Assembly (NCBI GenBank): GCA_040389005.1
Contig: JAZKAS010000027.1
Location: 1 to 37,520 of the forward strand
Direction of reading: 5' to 3'
From: JAGOUN01 sp040389005
GTDB lineage: Bacteria; Pseudomonadota; Gammaproteobacteria; JAGOUN01
Length of the DNA: 37,520 bases
Of the stretch, positions 8,966 to 16,801 are shown one piece after another. The notes under the pieces are model-generated. The model was not told the DNA's origin, searched no databases, and saw only the letters and a list, made by a program, of their open reading frames with translations. The translations under genes were made by a program, and so were the position numbers. How positions within the stretch are numbered: the first letter of the stretch is position 1; every line of letters begins with the position of its first letter.

Positions 8966-9056
8966 GAGATCCTTCTCCCCTCGGGGGAGATTTAAGGGAA
9001 AATTATTTAACGCTTTTTTTTCAGTGAAAGAAAGTGCCAACAGGCGGATGAGGGGT
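8966..9056. repeat. Palindromic intergenic repeat between secD and secF
   Basis: TCTCCCC (8974-8980) pairs with GGGGAGA (8984-8990) around a TCG loop. About 45 bases later comes GTGCCAACAGGCGGATGAGG (9034-9053). Both parts resemble a dispersed proteobacterial repeat that runs CCTTCTCCC-GGGAGAAGG-TGCCGACAGGCGGATGAGGG. Here the two halves are separated by an AT-rich stretch, as if the element had been interrupted or rearranged. It sits between two normally adjacent cistrons. Confidence 0.6.
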
Positions 9057-9065
9057 AATAAGAGA

Positions 9066-10010
9066 ATGGAATTTTTCAAACAAGGTACAAAAATTGATTT
9101 TATGAAGCAACGCAAAATTGCGTATGTTTTTTCATTAATTATTTTTATTGCATCCATTATCTCGTTATGTGTGAATCATCTAAATTTGGGTTTAGATTTT
9201 ACAGGTGGCGTGCAAGTGGAATTGCATTATACCAATACGGTCAATCTTTCTGATGTGCGTACTCAATTAGCTCAGGCAGGTTTATCAGAAGCGAGTGTGA
9301 TTCGTTACGGTTCGTCCCGCGATGCGCAAGTGACGTTATCGTTAACGCATTTTAATGCCAAACAAACCAGCGAAACTTCTTTCTTGCAACAGCAAGTGAA
9401 TGAGCAATTTGCAAAAATATTACCAGAGGCTACTATTACGCGTGTTGATTACGTCGGGCCGCAAGTGGGTAAACAATTAGCACAACAAGGCGTTCTTGCG
9501 GTGATTGTTTCATTAATCGGTACGATGATTTATATCGCATTACGATTTGAGCTCCGTTTTGCAGTGAGCTCTGCGATTGCGTTGGTTCATGATCCTATTT
9601 TAATTTTAGGTATATTTTCTTTTTTTCATATTGATTTTGATTTAATTGGGCTTGCAGCGGTATTAACGGTGATTGGTTATTCGCTGAATGACACTGTGGT
9701 TATTTTCGACCGTGTACGTGAAAATTTCCGTAAATTGAAAAAAGCAATTCCGAATGAGGTCATGAATCTTTCGATCAATCAAACGCTATCTCGAACCATT
9801 ATGACTTCAGGATTAACACTTTCTGTAGTAGTAGTGTTATTTTTCTTTGGGGGTGCAATGTTAAAAGGATTTTCATTAGCGCTTATCATCGGGATTGTGA
9901 TTGGTACGTATTCCTCTATCTACGTTGCAGGCGCATTGGCCATTGCAATGGGATTAGAGAAAAAACATTTGATGGCGCCACCCAAAGTAGTGGCTGAATC
10001 GCACCCATAA
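9066..10010 (+). CDS. secF: Protein translocase subunit SecF
   Basis: Partner of SecD in the proton-driven accessory complex of the Sec translocon. The 314-residue product has a first membrane helix at about 20-40, the motif LGLDFTGGVQVELHYT, and the C-terminal helices with ALVHDPILILG and SLNDTVVIFDRVRENFRK characteristic of SecF. ATG 9066 (MEFFKQGTKIDF) is chosen over the upstream in-frame ATG at 9024, because the preceding residues derive from the palindromic repeat and are not SecF-like. The 148-base gap after secD is longer than usual for this operon because of the repeat. Confidence 0.97.
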   Translation: MEFFKQGTKIDFMKQRKIAYVFSLIIFIASIISLCVNHLNLGLDFTGGVQVELHYTNTVNLSDVRTQLAQAGLSEASVIRYGSSRDAQVTLSLTHFNAKQTSETSFLQQQVNEQFAKILPEATITRVDYVGPQVGKQLAQQGVLAVIVSLIGTMIYIALRFELRFAVSSAIALVHDPILILGIFSFFHIDFDLIGLAAVLTVIGYSLNDTVVIFDRVRENFRKLKKAIPNEVMNLSINQTLSRTIMTSGLTLSVVVVLFFFGGAMLKGFSLALIIGIVIGTYSSIYVAGALAIAMGLEKKHLMAPPKVVAESHP

Positions 10011-10021
10011 TTGAATTGAAG

Positions 10022-10046
10022 AGGGCGACTGCCGGATCGCCCCTGC
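10022..10046. repeat. Short GC-rich palindrome between secF and suhB
   Basis: GGGCGA (10023-10028) pairs with TCGCCC (10037-10042) with an 8-base loop; the right arm ends in CCCTGC. It belongs with the GTAGGGGC-type repeats. It lies between convergent secF and suhB, where it could help end transcription, although the nearest T-run (10063-10068) is too far for a classical terminator. Confidence 0.5.
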
Positions 10047-10098
10047 AACCCAGCCTCGATTTTTTATTCTAAAATTAGGACATAGATTTTCACAAAAA

Positions 10099-10905
10099 TC
10101 ATTTCCAACTGTCAGGCAATACTGGCGCAATCGTCTGCATTAATCCCTTAAGAATTTTAGGAGTGGTTGCAACAACATTGCCGCTTTCCATATAAGTTTC
10201 ACCGCCTGAAAAGTCACTTAATAATCCACCGGCTTCAAATACTAGAACCGTTCCTGCGGCGATGTCCCAAGGACGTAAACCATGTGCCCAATAACCGTCT
10301 AATCGACCCGCCGCCACATAGGCCAAATCAAGTGCTGCTGATCCTGCATGGCGCATTCTTGCGCACGCTGGCATACAGGCGCCAAAAACATTTAAATATT
10401 CTTGGTAACGATGAGGATCATTGCCATGAGGAATATTAGAAGCAATCACCGCATCCGCTAACTGGCGCTGTGCAGACACTCGAATACGCTTGTTATTTAA
10501 ATAAGCGCCGCGACCACGTGTGGCGGTGAATATTTCTTGACGAATTGGGTCAAAAATTACGCCGTGTTCGATTTTTCCCTTAATAGATAATCCAATGGAA
10601 ATACAAAAATGCGGTATACCATGAATAAAATTAAACGTGCCATCGATAGGGTCGATAATCCACTGATGGTCGCTATGAGGGTTCATTTGACCCGATTCTT
10701 CTGCCAAAATGCCGTGATTAGGATAAGCCGTTTTGATGGTGCGAATAATGATTTCTTCAGCAGCTAGATCAACTTCAGACACGAAGTCTTGCTTAGCTTT
10801 TTCTTCTACTTTCACTAAGTCTAGACGATCAAAGTGTCGAATGATAATTTTGCCTGCTGAAACAGCTGCTTCGGTTGCGATGTTAATAAAAGGATGCTGA
10901 TGCAT
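10099..10905 (-). CDS. suhB: Inositol-1-monophosphatase family protein SuhB
   Basis: Magnesium-dependent phosphatase of the inositol monophosphatase family; in E. coli SuhB also works with the ribosomal RNA antitermination complex. The 268-residue length is that of E. coli SuhB. Metal-binding residues are visible: Glu70 (LAEES), Asp85 and Asp88 in WIIDPIDGT, and Asp214 in LRPWDIAAG. Start at ATG 10905 (MHQHPFINIATEAA) is preferred because it matches the family N-terminus and AAGAG lies 6 bases upstream; the in-frame codon at 10932 would add nine unusual residues. In enterobacteria suhB is next to trmJ; here trmJ lies 5 kb away, beyond a surface-protein locus and prlC. Confidence 0.96.
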   Translation of the reverse strand: MHQHPFINIATEAAVSAGKIIIRHFDRLDLVKVEEKAKQDFVSEVDLAAEEIIIRTIKTAYPNHGILAEESGQMNPHSDHQWIIDPIDGTFNFIHGIPHFCISIGLSIKGKIEHGVIFDPIRQEIFTATRGRGAYLNNKRIRVSAQRQLADAVIASNIPHGNDPHRYQEYLNVFGACMPACARMRHAGSAALDLAYVAAGRLDGYWAHGLRPWDIAAGTVLVFEAGGLLSDFSGGETYMESGNVVATTPKILKGLMQTIAPVLPDSWK

Positions 10906-10962
10906 GCGAGGCTCTTTATAGAATTGTATCAAGGATGAATCATTTTACCGTTAAAAACTTAA

Positions 10963-10989
10963 TTGACAATGTTTTTATACAAGTAATAT
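10963..10989 (+). promoter_or_regulatory. Promoter for the secreted protein/autotransporter locus
   Basis: A perfect TTGACA at 10963-10968 is followed after 15 bases by TAATAT (10984-10989). A second possible -10, TATACT, lies at 10994-10999 but is 25 bases from the -35. The ribosome site AGGGA precedes ATG 11034. Confidence 0.5.
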
Positions 10990-11033
10990 TCGTTATACTA
11001 TGGGGTCTCAATTAACATTTAGGGAAAAAGAAA

Positions 11034-11441
11034 ATGAAATATTCAAAATTATTACTTGGTTTTTTAGCGGTTTCTGCTCTTGCAACAGGAAATGCTGAAT
11101 CTGATTCTTATACTCCTCCTTGTACTTTGGGAGCGATGTGCTATTTGACTCCGGGTCAAGTGTCCTATTTTGAATATCAGCAAGCGGGTGATTATGTATG
11201 CGCATTATCGGTTCCATCGCATACCGCCTCAAGTGCGACTGCTGATCTTCATATGGGTAGTGCTGCAAAATTTAAACCTGTAGTTGTTACAAGTGGCACG
11301 CCTGTACGATTGCACGCAGAGATAAACGCGCAGAAGGGTAGTACAGGTCAGCTTAAATTTGAATTGCAAGCTGGGCAAAGTAGTTATCAAGCGAATGAAG
11401 TCGGTGTTCAGTGCGCGCTTCTAGCCAATAAAACTTCTTAG
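11034..11441 (+). CDS. Small secreted protein with four cysteines, unknown function
   Basis: I do not recognise this 135-residue protein. It starts with a clear signal peptide (MKYSKLLLGFLAVSALATGNA, cleavage likely near residue 21). The mature part of about 114 residues is rich in Ser, Thr, Ala and Gln, appears beta-stranded, and has four Cys (one in PPCTLG, one in AMCYL, one in YVCAL, one in VQCALL), so two disulfides are possible in the periplasm or outside. It lies 68 bases upstream of the inverse autotransporter on the same strand and may be cotranscribed with it, which suggests an envelope or surface role. No catalytic motif is visible. Confidence 0.85.
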   Translation: MKYSKLLLGFLAVSALATGNAESDSYTPPCTLGAMCYLTPGQVSYFEYQQAGDYVCALSVPSHTASSATADLHMGSAAKFKPVVVTSGTPVRLHAEINAQKGSTGQLKFELQAGQSSYQANEVGVQCALLANKTS

Positions 11442-11452
11442 AGGTTTTGTTT

Positions 11453-11475
11453 GATTCCCGCAGTTAATTCTGCGG
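11453..11475 (+). other. Small hairpin between the secreted-protein gene and the autotransporter gene
   Basis: CCCGCAG and CTGCGGG form a 7-base stem with a 6-base loop (TTAATT) just downstream of the stop codon at 11441. There is no T-run after it, so it is a poor terminator and may instead protect the 3' end of the upstream message. Confidence 0.35.
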
Positions 11476-11509
11476 GATGTTATTGCAAAAAGAAAAAGGA
11501 ACTTTTGTT

Positions 11510-13599
11510 GTGCGTTTACGTTTAAGTGTTTTATCGTCGTTATTGTTGGCTTCTTTGTCAGCACAGGCTGATCCAGGCCGAATTCAAGTTTCTGCGATGC
11601 AATCGAATACGAGTATTTTTGGCGCTGATGGTATGTTGCCATTGTTGGGCAATAATCAACAGTTTTTTTATGGCGATCTCATGGGAGATTACGGCACAGA
11701 TGATACCTATTTGATGAGCCCAGGCTTAGGTTATCGCGCTGTGGTGAATAATCAGATTTGGGGTGGATATGTTTTTAGCGATTACGAGCGCACGAGTTTG
11801 GGTGGCAATTTTTGGGTGATCAGCCCGGGTGTTGAATGGATGAGCTCGAATTGGGATGCGCATCTCAATGGTTATTTTCCTACTCAAAGCCAGCAACAAA
11901 ATGGCAGTAGAGCGTATGCGGATACCTTCGGTATTTATCAGTATGGCAATCCTCACGATTATCAATATGATGATGCTTATCTTACGCCGTATGCGGTGAT
12001 TGGTAATGGTGTTGATACTGAAGTGGGTTATTCTTTTGCGCAAGAAGATCATTTGCGTTCGCGCGTTTCTTTAGGCGGCTATTATTATCATCCGCAAGAA
12101 GCGTATGATGTCAGTAATATTACCGGTATTACAGCGAGTTTTACGAAATCATTGTCAAAAAACTTTTCTGCTTCTTTGCTGAATAGTTACGATAATTTTA
12201 ATCATTATATTTTGGGCGTGAGTTTGACTCTTGAATTTGGTGGAGATTCTAATGAATTTTCAACCGATGTTTCCGATCGTCTTTTAGATCCTGTCGAGCG
12301 CCATATTGGTATTATTGGTACAGGCGCAGGGACTTATGATCAACAAAATTATCAAGTCACCGGTTACGGTACGGAATATTATCCCGTGCTCTATACCGAG
12401 CCACATGGCACAGGCGATGGCTCGGCAAAAAATCCTGCAGGACTGACAAGCGATAACTTGGCGTTATTTAATGAAATGTTTCCTGGGGGTTCAATGATTT
12501 TTGTTCAAGGCGGTGGTAATGCTAATTATTATTTGACTGACCCGTTGGTGATTAATGATGGGCAAAATATTTATGGTCGAACAGAAGATTATAAGGCGCC
12601 TGCAGTGAGAGATAAACAACCGCAAATTATAGCGGCCTCAGGCAGTGATGGTTTGGATATTACGGATGCAACCAGTACGATTTCAGATGTGTCGATTCTT
12701 GGTCNNNNNNNNNNNNNNNNNNNNNNNNNNNNNNNNNNNNNNNNNNNNNNNNNNNNNNNNNNNNNNNNNNNNNNGATGTCACACTTTCTAATGTGAATAT
12801 TTCAAAATTCGCAGGCGGCGGTGCCTACGGTGTATATGTATATAATACCGCTGATCTTCTCAAATTGACGATTCTGAATTCCAGCTTTGATGGTAATTAT
12901 AATGGTGTTTATGCAGAAAATGTTGGTAGTGGTGATTTAATCGTCAGCATGGCGCATTCGACAGCCAATTATGTAACAAACGATGGGTTAATTTTTCTAA
13001 ATAACACGAGTAGTGGCACAGGAAATGCAACGCTTACGGTGAAGGATTCGCAGTTCTTGAATACCGGAACATCTAGTGGAAACGATGGTATTTTTATTGC
13101 AAATGGATCAGATGGGCGCTTAACGGCAACAATAGAAAATAGCGAATTGTCCGGTAATCGTAGTAATGGTTTAGAGATTGCGAATAATACCAATGCAGGA
13201 GGAGGCGAAGGTTCGGGAACTGGTTTTGGCGTGCTGACAGTGACGGTTAATAATTCGACTATAAATAATAATGGCTACTATCTTGATGGTCCTGGTCCTG
13301 GAGTTGGCGTGACAAATTATGGCCGAGGGATCACGAATGTTAATATTTATAACTCAACTATTAGTAATAACAATGTTAATGGTGTTTCTGTAGAAAATAC
13401 TCCATCTGAATATAATACCCAAAGTATGATGGATGTTAATGTGATTGATACGACTTTTAGAGGAAATGGCGGGGTAGATATTTATGGATCCGCTTATACA
13501 GGCACTTCAACACTAATTGCTTATACCAATCCTCATCCTTACGGTTATACCTCCACCAATCAAAGCGGTGGCGATAATATTACATGGATTTCTGAATAA
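11510..13599 (+). CDS. Inverse autotransporter with beta-helix passenger (interrupted by assembly gap)
   Basis: Surface protein of the intimin/invasin-like (type Ve) class. A GTG start at 11510 with AAGGA 9 bases upstream gives the signal peptide VRLRLSVLSSLLLASLSAQA. Residues ~25-255 look like the inverse-autotransporter beta-barrel: alternating aromatic strands such as GYRAVVNNQIWGGYVFSDYE and SPGVEWMSSNWDAHLNGYF, ending in TLEFGG. A linker then leads to a right-handed beta-helix passenger opening with HGTGDGSAKNPAG and continuing after the gap with Asn/Gly-rich repeats such as TLSNVNISKF, TILNSSFDGNYNGVYAEN and NVYNSTISNNN-like turns. The 70 N at 12705-12774 separate two reading frames; the real gap must be 2 modulo 3 for one gene. 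Role in adhesion is inferred from the family. Confidence 0.82.
12705..12774. other. Assembly gap (70 N)
   Basis: A run of 70 unknown bases inside the beta-helix passenger. The gap falls in repetitive beta-helix coding DNA, which explains why assembly broke here. The stated length is probably only an estimate, because it does not keep the reading frame. Confidence 0.99.
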
Positions 13600-13639
13600 G
13601 AAATAATTATGATTGTACGAAAACATTCGAGGAGTTTTC

Positions 13640-15676
13640 GTGCAAAATCCACTTTTTTCAACATTACATTTACCGTTATTTCAGCAAATCCAACCAGAGC
13701 ATGCTTTGCCTGCGATAACGCAACTCGTGCAAGAGAGTCAGCAGAATATTGATCGGTTAACAGAATCAACAGATGCGCCGACATGGCAAAATGTATTAGA
13801 ACCGTTAGAAGCGATTTCGGCAAAACTTCATAACGTTTGGTCGCCTATTGGGCATCTCAATGCGGTTACTAATACGCCAGAATGGCGTGATGCTTATAAT
13901 GCGTGTTTGCCTGCACTCACAGAATTTTCTACAGCACTGGGACAAAACCGTAGTTTATACGAGAAAATTAAAGCCTTGCATGAATCGGATTATTTTCAGA
14001 CACTCAATGCCACGCAAAAAAAGATTGTACAAGATGAGCTGCGCAGTTTTCGTTTGGCCGGCGTTGCCTTGGATGGCCAAGAAAAAATGCGTTATGCCGC
14101 CATTCAACAGCGACTCAGTGAGTTAACAACCAAATTTGAAGAAAATATTTTGGATGCAACACAGCATTGGTTTTATCACACTAAAAATAAAGAAGATTTA
14201 ACAGGTTTGCCAGAACATATTATGCAATTTTCAGAAGCTAAAGCCGCTGAGAAAAAACTGACAGGTTATGTCTTAACCCTCGATGCACCGATTTACATTG
14301 CTGCAATGAAATATGCTGAAAATCGTCATTTGCGTGAACAAATGTATATTGCCTATAGCACGCGCGCATCAGATCAAGGGCCAGATGCAGGTCGATTCGA
14401 CAATACATCGGTGATGTTAGAGTTATTAGAGTTGCGAGAAGAAAAATCAAAACTACTGGGTTATGATAACTATGCTGAATATTCGCTTGTGACCAAAATG
14501 GCAGATTCTGTGAATCAAGTGCTCGATTTTTTAAAAGATTTAGCTCAAAAAACGAAACCATTTGCAGAAAAAGAAATTGTCGAGCTTAAGCAATTTGCAA
14601 AAGAACATTTAAGTTTATCTGAATTGAGCGCGTGGGATATTGGATTTGTGTCTGAAAAATTGCAACAAGAAAAATATTCTATTAATGAAGAAATGTTGCG
14701 CCCTTATTTCCCAATCAATAAGGTTTTATCGGGCATGTTTAAAATCATTGAAAAAATTTATGGCATGCACGTGGTAGAATTGAAAAATATAGAAACGTGG
14801 CATTCGGATGTGCGCTTTTTTGAAATAAAAGATGAGTCTGGCAAAGTGCGCGGACAATTTTATTTAGATATGTATGCGCGTGATAAAAAACGTGGTGGTG
14901 CGTGGATGGATGATTGTCGCTCACGCCGCATTGAAAATGGAAGCATAACTACTCCGGTAGCCTATCTGATCGGCAATTTTACGCCCGCTTCAAAAGATCA
15001 GCCAGCGTTATTAACGCATGATGAAGTGGTCACGTTATTTCACGAATTTGGCCACGGTTTGCATCACATGATGACACAAATAAATTATGGACAGGTGTCT
15101 GGAATTAGCGGTGTTGAATGGGACGCGGTGGAATTGCCGAGTCAGTTTATGGAGAACTTTTGTTGGCAGCATGAAACGATTCCATTAATTTCAGAACATT
15201 TTGAAACAAAAAAACCTTTACCAGAAAATTTATTTCAATCAATGCTTGCAGCGAAGAATTTTCAATCCGCGATGCAAATGTTGCGTCAATTAGAATTTTC
15301 GATTTTTGATTTATTGCTTTATAGTGAATCTGCGCCGAAAAATGCACAAGCGTTACAGGCCCAGCTCGATCATGTCAGAAAAGAAGTGGCTGTTATTATT
15401 CCGCCAGAGTTTAATCGTTTTCAACATAGCTTTTCACATATTTTCGCCGGAGGCTATTCAGCGGGATATTACAGTTACAAATGGGCAGAAGTGTTATCGA
15501 GCGATGCCTTTTCAAAGTTTGAAGAAAATGGCGTATTAGATAGAAAGACTGGCCAAGAATTTTTGCAAGCCATTTTAGAGCGTGGTGGTTCACAACCAGC
15601 GATGGAATTGTTTGTAGAGTTTCGAGGGCGTGAACCCAATGCAGAAGCATTGTTACGGCATAGCGGCTTAGAATAA
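13640..15676 (+). CDS. prlC: Oligopeptidase A (M3 family zinc metallopeptidase)
   Basis: Cytoplasmic zinc peptidase that degrades short peptides, including cleaved signal peptides, in the M3 (thimet-like) family. With 678 residues it is nearly identical in length to E. coli PrlC. The zinc motif HEFGH is at residues 468-472 (EVVTLFHEFGHGLHHMM), and the third ligand lies in the downstream GVEWDAVELPSQFMENF. GTG 13640 is the start because GAGGAG lies 5 bases upstream and it gives the expected N-terminus (MQNPLFSTLHLP); the upstream TTG at 13613 adds unrelated residues. The C-terminal SHIFAGGYSAGYYSYKWAE is typical of the family. Confidence 0.97.
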   Translation: MQNPLFSTLHLPLFQQIQPEHALPAITQLVQESQQNIDRLTESTDAPTWQNVLEPLEAISAKLHNVWSPIGHLNAVTNTPEWRDAYNACLPALTEFSTALGQNRSLYEKIKALHESDYFQTLNATQKKIVQDELRSFRLAGVALDGQEKMRYAAIQQRLSELTTKFEENILDATQHWFYHTKNKEDLTGLPEHIMQFSEAKAAEKKLTGYVLTLDAPIYIAAMKYAENRHLREQMYIAYSTRASDQGPDAGRFDNTSVMLELLELREEKSKLLGYDNYAEYSLVTKMADSVNQVLDFLKDLAQKTKPFAEKEIVELKQFAKEHLSLSELSAWDIGFVSEKLQQEKYSINEEMLRPYFPINKVLSGMFKIIEKIYGMHVVELKNIETWHSDVRFFEIKDESGKVRGQFYLDMYARDKKRGGAWMDDCRSRRIENGSITTPVAYLIGNFTPASKDQPALLTHDEVVTLFHEFGHGLHHMMTQINYGQVSGISGVEWDAVELPSQFMENFCWQHETIPLISEHFETKKPLPENLFQSMLAAKNFQSAMQMLRQLEFSIFDLLLYSESAPKNAQALQAQLDHVRKEVAVIIPPEFNRFQHSFSHIFAGGYSAGYYSYKWAEVLSSDAFSKFEENGVLDRKTGQEFLQAILERGGSQPAMELFVEFRGREPNAEALLRHSGLE

Positions 15677-15724
15677 AAATGGTGTTGAAAGCCATAAATG
15701 GAGTTTTTTCTAAACCCTTGTTGT

Positions 15725-15816
15725 CGTCATTACGAGTACTCGAAGCAATCCATCCTAGTCCTATTTTCAGGATGGATTGCCGCGCTGCGTTCGCAATGAC
15801 GTCCCCTGCGGGACGT
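15725..15816. repeat. Palindromic CGTCATTGCGAG-type repeat with adjoining hairpin
   Basis: Downstream of prlC, CGTCATTACGAG (15725-15736) faces CGCAATGACG (15792-15801), and inside it GCAATCCATCC (15745-15755) pairs perfectly with GGATGGATTGC (15770-15780). This is the widespread dispersed repeat that begins CGTCATTGCGAG and contains GCAATCCA. Right after it ACGTCCC (15799-15805) and GGGACGT (15810-15816) form a second hairpin followed by TTTAG, which might act as the prlC terminator. Confidence 0.7.
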
Positions 15817-15846
15817 TTAGAAAGAGTTCTAATATATGCCATATGC

Positions 15847-15874
15847 TTGCCATATATTTTTAAAGGGTTATAAT
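15847..15874 (+). promoter_or_regulatory. Strong promoter just upstream of, and overlapping the leader of, the small RHH ORF and trmJ
   Basis: TTGCCA (15847-15852), 16 bases, TATAAT (15869-15874). The -10 box ends immediately before ATG 15875, so transcription would begin about 6 bases inside the small ORF. It could therefore serve trmJ alone, while the small ORF would need a transcript from further upstream. Confidence 0.5.
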
Positions 15875-16015
15875 ATGTTACAGAATACTCAAAAAATCAC
15901 CGTTTCTTTGCCTAAAGCCTTATTAGAAAATGCTCAAACCATTACTGGCTTGGGAATTATAGAAACGATTAAGCAAGGTTTAGAGCGTTTAACTCGGGCG
16001 CAGGATGAAGCATGA
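15875..16015 (+). CDS. 46-residue ribbon-helix-helix (VapB-type antitoxin-like) protein without a toxin
   Basis: A short open frame, MLQNTQKITVSLPKALLENA followed by QTITGLGIIETIKQGLERL, whose pattern (a short beta strand ITVSLP, then helix ALLENAQTITG, then IIETIKQGLERL) fits the ribbon-helix-helix DNA-binding proteins typical of VapB-like antitoxins. AAGGG lies about 7 bases upstream of the ATG. Its TGA overlaps the trmJ ATG by four bases (ATGA), so the two would be translationally coupled. No PIN-domain gene follows, so it is an orphan; it may be a remnant of a toxin-antitoxin locus or a captured regulator. The promoter at 15847-15874 runs up to its start codon, which argues that it may not be translated from that promoter. 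Confidence 0.6.
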   Translation: MLQNTQKITVSLPKALLENAQTITGLGIIETIKQGLERLTRAQDEA

Positions 16016-16719
16016 ACAACATCCGTATCGTTCTCGTTAACACTTCTCATCCTGGCAACATCGGTGCCGCTGCGCGTGCGATGAAAACCATGGGATTATC
16101 ATCACTTTATCTCGTGCAGCCAAAACTTTTCCCCCATGCAGATGCCACGGCGATGGCCGCAGGAGCGGATGATATTTTATTTCGTGCAGTTGTTGTAGAA
16201 ACGTTGGAAGAAGCGATTGCCGATTGTGAATTGGTATTAGCAACCAGTGCCCGATCACGCGCACGCCCGTGGCCGATGTTATCACCGCGTGAAATGGGTG
16301 AGAAAATTGCTTTAGAAAAGCAACATAATGTTGCCTTAGTGTTTGGCAGAGAAAGTAGTGGTTTGACAAATGAAGAATTACAATTAGCGCATTATCATGT
16401 GCAAATTCCCTCATGTGAAGATTTTAGTTCGTTGAATGTCGCACAAGCGGTACAAGTATTGTGTTATGAAGTTCGAATGGCATGTATGAATAAAAGCGTT
16501 AATACCGGTGAAAATTTTATTTATCCGAGTATAAAAAATCTAGAAGATTTTTATCAACATTTTGAAAAATTATTAATAGGTATCGAGTTCATTGACGCCG
16601 AAAAGCCGATGCATCAAATGCAAAAGTTACGACGCTTATTTGCAAAAGCACGGCTAGAAACTTCCGAGTTGCAATTGCTTCGCGGTATTCTTGCCGAGCT
16701 GCAAAAGTCCATTAATTGA
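16012..16719 (+). CDS. trmJ: tRNA (cytidine/uridine-2'-O-)-methyltransferase TrmJ
   Basis: SPOUT-class methyltransferase that 2'-O-methylates position 32 in the anticodon loop of several tRNAs using S-adenosylmethionine. The 235 residues start with IRIVLVNTSHPGNIGAAARAMK, the family's substrate-binding N-terminus; the knotted cofactor site is seen as LVFGRESSGLTNEEL and IPSCEDFSSLNVAQAVQVLCYE. The C-terminal extension to ILAELQKSIN is typical of TrmJ rather than of TrmL. The ATG at 16012 overlaps the stop of the small RHH gene, suggesting coupling. In E. coli it is adjacent to suhB, and here both occur in the same neighbourhood. Confidence 0.95.
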   Translation: MNNIRIVLVNTSHPGNIGAAARAMKTMGLSSLYLVQPKLFPHADATAMAAGADDILFRAVVVETLEEAIADCELVLATSARSRARPWPMLSPREMGEKIALEKQHNVALVFGRESSGLTNEELQLAHYHVQIPSCEDFSSLNVAQAVQVLCYEVRMACMNKSVNTGENFIYPSIKNLEDFYQHFEKLLIGIEFIDAEKPMHQMQKLRRLFAKARLETSELQLLRGILAELQKSIN

Positions 16720-16734
16720 TTATGGTTGTTTTTT

Positions 16735-16773
16735 TTGCTATTTATTTGAAAATACTGAAATAGCAACTATAAT
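16735..16773 (+). promoter_or_regulatory. Promoter with a 9-bp inverted repeat upstream of the 771-residue gene
   Basis: TTGAAA (16746-16751) and TATAAT (16768-16773) are 16 bases apart, a good sigma-70 promoter 28 bases before ATG 16802. TTGCTATTT (16735-16743) and its exact complement AAATAGCAA (16758-16766) bracket the -35 box. This could be an operator or the 3' stem of the trmJ message. AAGGTG is the ribosome site. Confidence 0.55.
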
Positions 16774-16801
16774 TTAAGTAATTTTATTAAGGTGTTGTTT
16801 T

